Source of the DNA: Bolinopsis microptera
Lineage: Eukaryota; Ctenophora; Tentaculata; Lobata; Bolinopsidae
DNA length: 64,000 bases
NCBI RefSeq assembly: GCF_026151205.1
Contig: NC_087076.1
Span: 15,646,419 to 15,710,418, forward strand
Direction of reading: 5' to 3'
Under the pieces are notes generated by a model. The model saw only the letters and a list, made by a program, of their open reading frames with translations, had not been told where the DNA came from and did no database searches. The position numbers and the translations under genes were made by a program. This document shows, piece after piece, positions 11,005 to 22,982 of the stretch; the first letter of the stretch is position 1; each line of letters opens with the position of its first letter.

Positions 11005-14000
11005 ATCCTAACGTATTTTATCTTGGGAGGATTGCGGCTAATTAACACCCTTGCTGGACAATCTCTACTTTCCTTAACGTCAGCGAAAGCTTTATCAATG
11101 TGTGTACTTAACGTTTAATTGCGAACAATGTTTTTGTTCATATAATTCGTGTACATTCGGGTACGATGTTGTATAATTCAAGCATGCAATCGGAGTAAAG
11201 AGTGAACGAGAAAAACAATAGAACAAATATAATAGAACAACAGTGCCGTTACCAGAAATATATAAACTGATATTCGATCCGTTGTTAAAAGCCTATAAAT
11301 TTTATGTTACACGATGGTGGCATCAAAGTTAATTTGGAAGAACAGTTTCTTAATTTGTAAAATTAAACGAAAGGACAAGTTGACCCGAGCAGTTATCGAT
11401 GCCCGGAAACATTTTTAAAATAATAAATTAATATATGATAGTCTACACGCAGATGACCCAAATGTCGATGAAACGTCCATTTTTAATGTTTTGCAAATTA
11501 CATAGAATAAGTTGTTTCACCTAGAAAGTTAACAACAAATGAACAAACGCTATCAAACTAATACGGAAGTGCAGGTGCAGCAGTTCCATTATGTTACTAT
11601 ACAGTAAGGAGGAAACTCAGCTCACTTAAATTGGAAACACAGCCACACACACACACAATGATTTGTCATTGTAAGTGGTATATTTTGTTCTAACTTTGCA
11701 AATGGAACATGATCAAACACAATCTAGAGGAATGTTAACAGGCTTTAACTTTCTACCAAATTCAGAGCTCACTCTGTGACAAGATAAGATGAAAGAAAAG
11801 CACTGAGGTCCGCTAAAGTAGATAAAATATGATAATTTATGAGAAATGAGAGCTGATTTAAGTATTATTATTACACGATAATGAAATCATGGGGAGTAGA
11901 ATTTTGGCAAACGTATTAACATTCAATCATGAGAATAAGACATCAAATATTTCAGGCATTTTGGATACCGAACTTAGAAGAGCTACAATGATAGAAGAAC
12001 CCTCCCCTTTCAATTAATCAGACAAACTAATCAGGATGGAGCAGACCTGTCATCACCGCACTTTTGAGGACTGATAATATACAAAGTCGAGAACGAACAA
12101 TAATTAATTCTTGATTACCGCGAGTTTTTGTGACGAGCATGCGCTTTCAAGGTTCGGTTAATTTGCCATGCTGTGGAGTATTACAATCAGATGCAACTAT
12201 AGGGAAAGCAGTTATTTTCGAATATGGCGATTTAAAATTAAAGCAAATTTGACGATTAAAAACAATTCGGCAAACCAAGTTCAAGAAGTAAAGTTTAGCC
12301 ACAATCCAATCTTATCATTATCTTCAGCACAACAAGAATTTGCAAAATAAGTCTCATGTTAACAGGTTAAATCTTATCTTGAGTAAGTCACATTATAATA
12401 TAACGGAGTTACGACACGTTCATTAAAAAACAAACTGGAGTACTCGTTCATACGACGTTACTAATCTGGGGCCGGGCCAGGCCCATCATTATCAACAGAA
12501 AGTAACAGTAAAGAACTGATGAAGTGGGTCGTTAACACAATCCTTCTCCCGGCCCCCACCCTGCAGCCTGGTGATGTAATATACAATTATCGTGTAACAT
12601 GATCTTACCCAGAAGTGGGCACAGGGCATGGGGACAGGATTTATAGGCTCTTACAACCTGTTTAGCACTCTTATAGACTGCCATAGACTGTCGAACAAGT
12701 GTGTACCAGACTACTAATGACATTGTAATGGGGGCATGGGTTAGGTAAGGTAATTTTAGGTAAGGTATGGTAATTGTGGTCTAGTGGGAGCTTCTTTGTT
12801 AGGGTAAGCTCCGGCTATTGTAATTAACAATGTTGTGATAGGTTTATATAGTGAAGCAAGTTACCAGATAACGTGTTGGGCACACCAGGTCTTAACAAAA
12901 TTTTAACAGCAGGTCCTCAAATTGTGCTGTTTAAGGTGAAATCATGAATGGTACAGACTTTTCGGCAACGTTTCTTAAAATGAGCTCCAGAAAATCAGGT
13001 AATTGTTTTTCAACAATTATCCTCCACCCATCCCAGACACGATTAAAGAGCTGGAGCACTCCTACAGCATTGTTAAAAGTAGAGTTTCCTAGTGCTCCGG
13101 AGCTGTTCCTGGCATTAGAGTGGCTATTTAATTAAATAACTTATTTAAGTTATTTAAGTAAATATGTCATAACAGAAAGAAAACTCATTGGGCTGGCCAT
13201 AACTACAAAATAAGATTTAAGTTGGGCTATTATTATTTATAAGCGGCTTCGTGTCAAAAAGGAATTTTAAATTTAAGTTCAAAAAGTTCATTTATTTAAT
13301 TAGAATGAAGTCGTTACCAAAAAAAGGGGACCCCCGGCCCCAACCATGTAGCTGATACACGTCCTCACAGCGAGTAGACCAAAGTGGTTCTTGCTTGTAA
13401 AAGGTGCATCAACTACCCGCCGAAGCGGTGGGTTGAGAGTCCTCCCTGGGATCATTTCGTCCGTAAAATGTCTGAGAGTTGTCTGCTCTTTTTCTTCTTC
13501 GCCCTACTGCAGTAGGGTGGAAGTTTATATTTATCCGACAAAGCCCCTCAAATCGTGACTATCCTATACTCGAATAAGGGCTCTGCTCTGGGTACAGGGT
13601 ACAGTTTTGCAATAGAGAAATAACTATACTAATGTACCCTTTGATCGGGCTTTGGCTGACGTCCGATCTAATGAGCATCCCAGAGCGGAGGTTGTCCAAT
13701 CTGTCCACCAGTGTTGCAGAAGTGGATAGGATTCAGGGAAGGATAATAACTCCTGGTGGGCTTGTCTTTAAAATGTCTGAGATAGAGCGGACACCAGGTC
13801 ATAATGTTCGGCATAGAAGGAATATAACACTAGAAAAATGTGTCGTTCATCTAAGTTGACTCTGACCTTTGAGGAGAATTAAGTTTGTGTTTCCGTGCTT
13901 TGTTTGGTGAGTATACTTGTTGGCTGATGCATCATGATGCTCAGATCAGAAATGATTACTTCTGCGGCAGTGGTTTCTCCATAGCTTCATACATGTGGAG

Positions 14001-14029
14001 AAGTGAGAGAAAAGCCTTCACGTTTTGGG
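11005..14029. other. Intergenic region, no supported gene
   Basis: No exon with both splice context and recognisable protein was found. Open stretches near 12532-12723, 12944-13135, 13632-13859 and 13885-14106 look like chance or decayed repeat sequence. A (CA)n tract lies near 11644. Confidence 0.45.
13345..13450 (-). repeat. LINE-linked dispersed repeat copy
   Basis: About 70 bp here is the reverse complement of 38268-38338, including CAACCCACCGCTT and CCACTTTGGTCTACT. At 38 kb this segment leads into a LINE reverse-transcriptase tail, so this copy is probably a fragment of the same element. Confidence 0.65.
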
Positions 14030-14422
14030 CCCATTGGGGGGGGGCCAATGACTACTTTTGGGGACTTGGGGAATTACGTCAACGATTTTACCCCGAGTCC
14101 CCATGATTTTTAGTCCCCATTAGTCCCCAAAAGTCTCCATTAGTCCCCATTTAGATGATTTTTAGTCCCCATTAGTCCCCAAAAGTCTCCATTAGTCCCC
14201 ATTTAGATTTATCCTACTCTCTTCTTGGACAAAACATCTCGATCGTATCGTTATTAAACTAACTTGAAAACCATAAATAACTGTCAAAAATTCTGGGGAC
14301 TTATGGGGACAAATGGTGAATTACGTCAACGAGTTGACCTCTAGTCCCCATGATTTTTAGTCCCCATTAGTCCCCAAAAGTCTCCATTGGTAGTCATTGG
14401 CCCCCCCCCCCCCCGCCCATTG
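14030..14422. mobile_element. Foldback element with G/C-tract ends and internal AGTCCCCA repeats
   Basis: The left end is CCCATT, a G run, then CCAATGACTAC; the right end is the inverse, with GTAGTCATTGG and a run of C. Inside are two direct ~52-bp repeats rich in TTAGTCCCCA and a third partial copy near the right end. No protein is encoded. It resembles a non-autonomous DNA transposon. Confidence 0.75.
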
Positions 14423-14838
14423 CTTTAGCTTTGGTTTGATGTTTAGAACAGGACAGAATGGAATCCGAGCGAGTGATTTGGCAATATTTGTGCGCTTTGC
14501 CGCGCATACATTTTTGGAGGACGCGGAAGAATCTGTCATAATGTGTAGCATTCTTTGCACGACGTTATATATTTTCAAAACCGCCGAATTCAAGCTTTCC
14601 GCCATAAAGTTGGCATTCAAACGTTGGATAATCGTGATTTACTGTTTTAAGCTTTTGCTTGCTCGATCAGGTTTTCGCTGAATCAACTTTGTTCTTACCT
14701 AAAACTTTCTCAAATAAGACTAAATTCCAAAAAAGTTCCTTTCTTCGTAAGCTACTCAGAACTTACAGACAGCGAAAAGAAAAACTTCTTATTTAATATT
14801 TATATATCGAACGTGCCTCGCGGTTATATGTTAAACAT

Positions 14839-14844
14839 TTTATT
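14839..14844 (-). terminator. Poly(A) signal AATAAA of the ECT2L-like gene
   Basis: AATAAA on the minus strand about 50 bases after the TAA stop. Confidence 0.55.
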
Positions 14845-14893
14845 CTTTCAATTGTTGATTTCATTTTACAGAACTTTAATAACAATCAATAGT

Positions 14894-17800
14894 TTACATT
14901 GTTTTCTTGGGGCTGATGTACACATTTGGGACTAAAAGTTTCGGAGCGTTCTGTATGGCCCCGTTAATGTGATCAACCCACTCCGCCATACCTTCAAGAG
15001 TTTCAAATTCAAACAAATAAGTGCTCTTGGGTGAGTAAAGAAGAAATTGTGACTGTCTCTGACCGTTCTTGACCCTTATCGCTGAAAGTGCGTACGAGTT
15101 TACAAAGTTTTCGATCTCCCGTGTTTGGGCATCGTAGGGTTGAACCTCGTATGTAATCCTAGATAACATGATCGCATCATCGAACAAATGTAACTTGTAT
15201 TTCTGGTAGTGTGGGAACTTTCTGTCTTGAGGGAAGGTATGAGCGGCCCCTGACTCGTCAATAATTCCCTTCACCCGATATACATCCGCCTCAGCGATAA
15301 TCCCCCTCTTTTTATCAGTCAGTATCGGACACTCAACCACTTGATGCTCTAGCTGCTTCAGCTCTGTCAGGTGACAGTATTGTGTTCTGGATTGTTCTAT
15401 AAACCCAGATAGATTTCCAAATTCACTTTCGCATTGTTTGAGCATTGTGTGATCGGAATGTTTGGTTGGTGTGTAGAATATGAGAGAGGAAACTAAAGTT
15501 TTCAGAGACTCGATTCTGTACATAGGCCGCGACAGAAGTTCAAAAAACTTTGTCCTGTTGGAGTTCTTACGATCAAAATGTTCTACAAATGCCCAGAAAG
15601 CTGGGTTGTCATTGATGTTCTTACGATAAATCGTTATCGTTGAAGGGTAATTATTGATATAGTTAGAATAACAATCGAATCGTTGAGCAAGCTGAAGAAA
15701 CGTATCACCGATTGTTTGATCAGCCGACCAAATCAACTGTTTGTGTTCCAATCTTTCCAAGAACACTTGGTGGATTTTCCTAACTTCCAGGAGATCAGAA
15801 AAGCAGATACGGAGATTTGCTGGATTAAGAATAGGTTTTTGATTTTCGCTGGCAGCTGAATATAGTGGAGTGTAGAGTTCTTGGTCTATTGTGTCCATTT
15901 GTCGTAAAAAGGTCCTTTCGGTCCGTACTATCTCCTCCAAAATCGTCATTCTTTGATCTACGACTACCCCTAAAAAATTGGTCGAATGATTATGCCTATT
16001 ATAGAGCTAAGCAACTCTTAAAACTATTGTTGCTGCAAAGCCAAGTTTAAAATCGTTTTAGCGTACAAACCTTTTGGGAAGATGAGCCTATGAGAATTGG
16101 TCTGCAAAGAAAGGGGAACTGATCTGTTCATCCATTCTGAAATGAATAAAACATGGGAATAACCAGCAGTTTACTTCAGTGTGCTTAATGTTCAATTAAA
16201 GGGTAATAAATATGATGAATAAATCTTCTACAGCTGGTATTACAATTTACGACCTTAAGTTTAACTCATCAATGTGCCCTGTATTTCCACCCACCTAACA
16301 TCATCATCACATCTTTGCCCAATGCCACGGGATCTTCTGACACATCACTGACTTCCTTTTCCTCATCTCCCTTCATATCCTCCAGATCCTTAACAAACTG
16401 GCTGGACAGCAGCACATCCACCAGCCTCATGCACAGAACCCCCCTTTTTACCTGCTCACTCTCGTTTGGAGGGGGAGATGAGGAGGGTTCTGTGCAGAGT
16501 TGTGAGAGGCTGTAAAACAGGATGTCTGCCAGGTGAACGTGCTCTGATTTGGACAGGAGTTCAAGACCTGAAGTTTAAGATTTGAATTCTCGACCGGAAA
16601 GAAAATGTCTAATATGTTGCCACTGACGTGCCGTGTAACGTCTATATGGTTTGGTTTGATTTATGAAGTAACTTGACATAGCCATTAAAAAACATCGTTG
16701 ACCGGTGTTGTTTCTTACCTTGCCTCAGAATAGCATTGACGACCCTATGCAACCCCGCAGTGTGTTGAATGTGTAGTCGGTGGCTGAACTGAAGTCTTAT
16801 ATCCTCAGCTATAGTTTCCAGCTGCTTCGCAAACAACACCCATGTTCTAACCTGAGATAAGTTCCTATGTTGGTTGCTCTGGAGGACTTTCAATTAAAAC
16901 TCTTCAATACATAGTCGTCTCAGTTGTCTATTTTTCGCGTTCGATGTACTAACTTCATCTGGAAAGTGGTATTGCCACAGTTTTATTGCCATATTCCGTT
17001 TTGTGAGTTTGTTACCTTGTCTTCCCTCAAGTAAATACTGAGAGGATGGACATTGTCTGGGTGGAGAAGCCAAGTCCCACAAATCTCTGCCCACTCCCCA
17101 TAAATGCCACCAAGGGGCGCATTAAATGGTACTGAAGTAACTCCTGCTAGTCTGTAGATTATATCCATTCCGAGAGATTGGTTGACAGTCGATACTCCCA
17201 CCGAACTGAAATAGTTCTACTGAATTTAAATCTCACGGACAGTGTTGAAATTTCTTGTCTTTCTTAAAATCAGTGGTACTGTGCATTCGGAACAACAGTT
17301 TTTCTACTAAATTGTTTTTACCTGAAAATGTCAATTCTTCCACCAAATTTTGGTACCAAGAGAAAACCACAGAGCTCTTTCCAAAATTCTGAATGAAGTT
17401 CAAGTCCACTTATATGGATATGCCGGGTAAGGTTCAGATAGCCGAGCTTGCCCGGTGCAAATATTCCCAGACTCTCAGCTTTCCTCCCGTTCAATGAGTG
17501 CTCGACTTGATTAAGAATAGACCTCAAAGAAGCTTTTTCAGCGTCATAAACCAATCCAATTATCCCTGGGTATATTGTTATTGATCAATGATGATATCAA
17601 TCAACCAGAGCAGCTTTAAAGAGCAATCGTATTTTTTATAATATCAATCTACAAATTGCCCCCGTACCCATCGAGCCCTTGTGGTTGGTACCTGTAACCA
17701 CAGTGCCGACTATCATCTCATACGCAGGAACATCTGATGATATAAGCAGAACTTTAGGGTGAGTGTGACAGGGCAGGTTCTCTCCCCACACTGCTCCGCA

Positions 17801-19960
17801 TCCCACGTCAGCAGCTAGCTCGGGTTTCTGGACCGTACCATATCCTCCTGGTGTGGGACAGAGTGGTTTATAGTTCTCCTGTTATGGATATAAATGGCAA
17901 CAAGTGACCCATGAGAGCCAACAGGCAAGAATCACTGTTAGACTACTGAAAATTTCAGTAAAACAATAATTACTGAAGACAAATTTAACAAGACTTTCCG
18001 ATAAAAGATAGGAATAAATGTTTTGAAATCTCTTTTAGAAAAATAACATTCCTAGAAAACTAACTGTACCTAGCGATGGAATGGTAGGTTTATCAGGTTT
18101 CTGTAACCAGTAGTTTATACTCGGAACTGTAACACCCTTCTTGGTTAACAAGTGTGGCTCTTTAACCAGAGTCCCATCCTCTTGTTGAAGTATTCTGAAC
18201 GATCCATGTTCACGGTAGATCTCGGTGATAGTTGAGACGCTCTTTGACTTAAGTTGACTTTTAGGGTCATCAGACTTTTTCAGAGGACTATTGCTGGACG
18301 CGTTTAGCTGTGTGTAAGACTTGGATCTTGCTTTCAGTTTACTTTTCTGACAATGTGTACTCTGGTTAAAACAGTCTAGTCTAAAAGGGTATGACGGTTT
18401 AAGAATTAAGAAAGAAGTGAAATAGAGTATTTATCATTGATTTTACTGTTCAGTGTAGAGTTTCTTTTTTACCTGTAAAAACCTGACATCTGGTCGATAC
18501 TCCTGACTTGTAGCTTTTCCCCAGTTATCCAGATCTTTTGGGTGCTTGTTCGGATCAACCCACCTATCTTTGAACAAGCTCGTATCAATATCCTCCACTT
18601 CATGCCCAGATTTCTCAAATATTCTACTAGGACTTTCTGGTTCTGGTACTGGATCATCGGTGTTCACGTAGTACTTGCCTAGTCTCTCCAGATCAGATCG
18701 GCTGTACTGGTTCTCTCCTGCTGTTGGTTCCTTCTGAACCGAGGGCAATTAGTTTATTTAATAAATAAAAGTCTGTTTAGACACAGATGTGGCACACTTA
18801 TAAATTGTCTCAAATAAAAATGTCTTGAGTAGATATTCCACACCTACCCTTTGATGATCCACCAGTAAGCTAGGTTTCTCCGAATTCTTAACACACATGA
18901 CATAGTACTGTTTCCAGGCACCATGTTGGGTGGGCGGGGGACTGTAGGGAAGGAACCAGCCCCTCGCTGCTGTTCGGTGTCTCCACAGGATGTCCTGCTC
19001 TGACAGATATCTCCAATGAGAACTCACCTGAGGCATGCCGGGATGTTCAATTTCTTACATGTGTTTGATAAACTCAATACTCTGACTCGAATCAAAAAGT
19101 TGGATAAGATGTACAAACTACAAGTCTGTATATATGCTTACAATATCAAGCTCATGTTCCTTGTAATGTTAAGTTTAACGGAAAGTACCTTGCTGGCAGT
19201 ACAAAGTTCAGCTGTGGTAAGGTAAGAGAAAATATGTAACATGAGCCATTTTGGCAGAGCGGACGTGGGATCGGCTCTCCACTGTGGTTCCGGCATCTTC
19301 TTCATGATCCACTCCCTGATACTAAACATCTCGCTCTGAGTTGTACGCTGGAGCAAGTGGACCAGCAGCTGTTTCCTTTGCCTTTCGTTCCACTTGTCAT
19401 GCCTGGGACAAAATCATGTAATTTGATAAATCCATGTAACCTAATTAAATGGGCAACCAGGCATCATACGTATACCATATCAACTCATTTGTTCAAACAC
19501 AAGACATGCACCGATCAGACTGATAACACAGTGACATTTATCTGTAACACCAGTGTGTGATAACACTTAACAGTGACATTTATCTGTAATACCAGTGTGT
19601 GATAACACTTAACAGTGACACTTATCTGTAATACCAGTGTGTGATAACACTTAACAGTGACATTTATCTGTCATACCAGTGTGTGATAACACTTAACAGT
19701 GGCATTTATCTGTAATACCAGTGTGTGATAACACTTAACAGTGACATTTATCTGCCATACCAGTGTGTGATAACACTTAACAGTGACATTTATCTGTCAT
19801 ACCAGTGTGTGATAAGAGACACTCTTTCCAGGAACAGCTTGTGATTGTCCTTTGCATCAAGCTTGGGGGTCCATGCACTTCTGTTGGTCTTCAAGAACTC
19901 CGGTTCAACTGGCTTCAACGTGAAAGATCTCAAAGAACTCTGAGATCCTCTTACTGACAT
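14894..19960 (-). CDS. ECT2L: ECT2L-like protein: F-box plus DH-PH Rho guanine-nucleotide exchange factor, 12 exons, 1087 aa
   Basis: Exons: 19960-19803, 19402-19189, 19027-18848, 18733-18473, 18346-18065, 17878-17692, 17565-17322, 17205-17016, 16851-16719, 16567-16295, 16136-16071, 15969-14894. Phases agree throughout and the sum is 3264 nt. The N-terminus carries FLERVSLITHW-type helix sequence; residues 101-145 form an F-box (LPKWLMLHIFSYLTTAELC, then WRYLSEQDILW). A basic, Ser-rich stretch follows (about 185-365), then a compact globular region (about 365-570, VLLISSDVPAYEM and GIFAPGKLG). Residues 737-920 are a DH domain (EEIVRTERTFLRQM) and about 955-1075 a PH domain (YKLHLFDDAIML). This domain order is that of vertebrate ECT2L/FBXO49 (904 aa). 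By family, DH-PH activates Rho-type GTPases and the F-box would link to SCF ubiquitin ligase; neither is tested here. The exon-5 donor is taken as GTTAGT because it alone keeps phase. The exon-1 donor lies in a minisatellite. Confidence 0.9.
19547..19814. repeat. 42-bp minisatellite, seven copies, built on an exon-intron junction
   Basis: CCAGTGTGTG recurs at 19550, 19592, 19634, 19676, 19718, 19760 and 19802, exactly 42 bp apart. On the minus strand each unit contains CACTGGTATNACAG, i.e. the end of exon 1 and the 5' splice site of the ECT2L-like gene. The copy at 19802 is the real junction; the other six lie in intron 1. Confidence 0.9.
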
Positions 19961-22889
19961 TTCATACTTTCTCTAAGAACTACAGAATATGGTTCGTAGT
20001 TCGCTGGTAGTGGTACGTTGCAAAGTTAAACGATCGTCAACACAAAATTTAAACGAGGCAACAAAATTTTAACCGGACAAATTCAAAACAATAGCAACGA
20101 CGATAGGACTTAAAATGCTGTATCACGTAGCATTAGGTTGCTGGGCACAAATTAGCCAGCGATAAAGTATTGAGAATCACCATGGCAACGCAATTCGATT
20201 ACTATCGTATTTCTGGGTTAAGCATGCTATTTAAGGGTCGTTATGTGCCGCAGCTTCATACTCATTAACATGACAGTTCAATACTCATAATAACAGTTAA
20301 AGTAAAATGATTATTAATTAATACTAATAGATCCTCAAGAGGCTTTAATTAAGTAATTAACTGTTGGTAGTTTTTAGTTACTGTAACAGACAATTTATAT
20401 GATCGATCACTCGTTAAACCTTGTCAGACGTAATTTGACCGGACATTGTGTGAATGGACGTAATTCTGAACAAACATTGCATTATTACATAAATGCTGGA
20501 GGTATTTCAAAACGTTTTTTTGGCGATTTCATAAATTAGAAAAAACAAAAGTGGAATCCGAAGAAAGTTTTTCTATAATGCGATCAGCCAAAACTCGCTG
20601 CTTATTTAACTTTTTTTCATAATAACTTATTTCTATTAATCCGATGATATCATTTAGTCCGAGACAAAATTTGAGCAGACTTTGACTTGGACGGACAGCC
20701 TATATTAAACGGACATAAATATAAACTTTAGGGTCTCCAGCGTCCACTGTGTACTGTTAGCTGACATACTGTGAATGTGCCGAGTGTAATATATTCACTT
20801 TCACATCTCCGGTGGCACTGAAATTTTGCAACTAAATTATCTGCAGGGCACCTTGTGTGTTGTGCCAAATACGATTATGGAGAGACCTAATTGAAATGGA
20901 TTTATCAGCACTATGCTAGTGGATCCATCGGCGACAAAGGTTGACTGAGCGAAACCCCTTTTTTTATTTCGCGACGAAGTAATGAATAAAAGTGTTCAGC
21001 ACAAGTAGTTAATGATCATTATAGCATATTATTGTGATTTTTAATGACCACTACGTGCAGTGGACCCAGAACAAATGGAGGCCACTGAAATTCATTCGAG
21101 ATGTCATGGATCCAAAGACGATGGACTTGGAGGTATACATTTCATCTACTGATTTGCGCCAATAGATGAGGATCACCATTGGGGACAGGAGTTGTCCCTA
21201 TATGAAACCCAGATTTTGTGCAAGAATAATCAAACAAGAAACTCCACATCAAGATATGGAAGGCTAAGGACTGTTCAGGTTATATTTGGTATGTCACTCA
21301 TTAGGTAATGAAGTGTGTGTAACCTTTCACTTTCTCAGAGGGGGTCCCTCTTTTGTTAACATGCACATTCCACGTGGCCCAACTCTCAAACTTTGACTGT
21401 GTTGTCTGTCGTTTTGTAACACAAAGTAACTCTTATTACACTTGACTCTGTGTAAATGGGATAGACTGGACTTGGTGCTGTTCATGTAGATACTCATAGT
21501 ACTTTTTTTCCACAACCATAACTTATTTTAACTAGACACATGCTTTCATAGCGTGATCAGTGATGTATGTCAAAAAGTTTTCCAAATTACACACTCACTC
21601 TCCCAAATCCAGAATGTTCCGAAACAACAGATTCACGGGTAGTGGTGCATGAATCAAAATAAAACAGTCTATTAAGTCAGTATTGATTTTTAAAGAGTTG
21701 ATTTTATAAAATAATAATTTACAACGGTCATCGATGATAATGATTCACGGGACACTTGACTGTGTTTACTTCACCTTAGCAAAGTTAAATCTCTGTTGCA
21801 CTAGCAGTATCATTTGAAGACAAATTCATAATAACAATGATCAAATTTGAATCATGAGCCGTACTCAAAGTAAATTTCATTCTCAAGGCTCACTGCTGAC
21901 TGTCGATTCTGGTAAAACTATAGATTTACATTATACATCAAAATGGATCCGGAATTTTCTTATATAAATGATCAGATAGAACTGACGAAGTGCTAACCGC
22001 CAGATTCAAGCTCGGCGCATTCAGTTGTTGAATTGCACAGAGTATAATTTCCATTATCATTGTCAGTCAGCAGCATTTTCAGACGGTTTAGAAAAACTTT
22101 TCGTATCTTAATATTAAATTTAAAACTCAAACGTGTAAGCAATCACCATTAAATTAATGCTCGAAAATACACGAGCATGTATAATAAACAAAAATCAAAT
22201 CCAACACCATATTCCCCTTCACCTTAGTAACCTTCAAATTCCCGTTCTTTTACACTGGAATAAATTACACGCTAAAAACATTAAAAAAAGTATAAAATAA
22301 GAAGGTTGTAAGCCCGAAAAACTAAAAATTCTGTCAAGTAAGGTGGCCAATTACAGCGAAAGACACCGACCACGTTACACACAATAAAAGTAGATGATCA
22401 TAACCGAACATCATGACTGAATATAACTGAAAATAATTCGGACTGACGATTAACTTAAATAATTTACATTTTTTTTAGACTATTTTGTTTCTGGAGATAA
22501 AGTCAGGGATAAAATCGGAGCCACAATTACAGAGTACTCTCATACAGCTCCAAAATTATAACTCTTAATGAAATGACAGTTACATGCTCTGCTGAATAAA
22601 TGCTGTCCAACAAACACAATCATTAAAGCAGCAATCTATATTCGTAATTGTTAGCAACGAAATATGGCACCATCAATTTGAAAAATAATTCAATAATAAT
22701 AATAAGGTTTCCTCCATTTAAACAACTTCATCCGCCGAAGACTTTCTCGAATGGGTTTCAGGGTTCATAGAATGAACAATTTTAAGTCTATCACTAGGCT
22801 CAGTACCTCTTGTAAAACAGTTGCATCCATATAGTGCAGTCCAGTGCACGTATATATAACATTCAGGTAGTCATGAGATAACTAGAGGT
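19961..22889. other. Intergenic region between the ECT2L-like and kinase genes, no gene seen
   Basis: AT-rich and stop-dense. It should hold the promoter and 5' UTR of the ECT2L-like gene (from 19961) and the 3' UTR of the kinase (below 22968). No recognisable exon or RNA gene was found. Confidence 0.5.
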
Positions 22890-22982
22890 AAACGCACGTG
22901 ACCGGATTTAAACGCACGTGACCGGATTTAAACGCACGTGACCGGATTTAAACGCACGTGACCGGATTTAAACGCACGTGAC
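22890..22982. repeat. 20-bp tandem repeat, five copies, each with an E-box (CACGTGAC)
   Basis: AACGCACGTG recurs at 22891, 22911, 22931, 22951 and 22971, followed each time by ACCGGATTTA except in the last copy. The last copy overlaps the end of the kinase coding sequence and supplies its stop codon. Confidence 0.9.

Noticed and set aside
14357-14681. Open frames on both strands beside the 14 kb foldback element
   Set aside because: They begin inside the C/G tract of the element and have no splice context.
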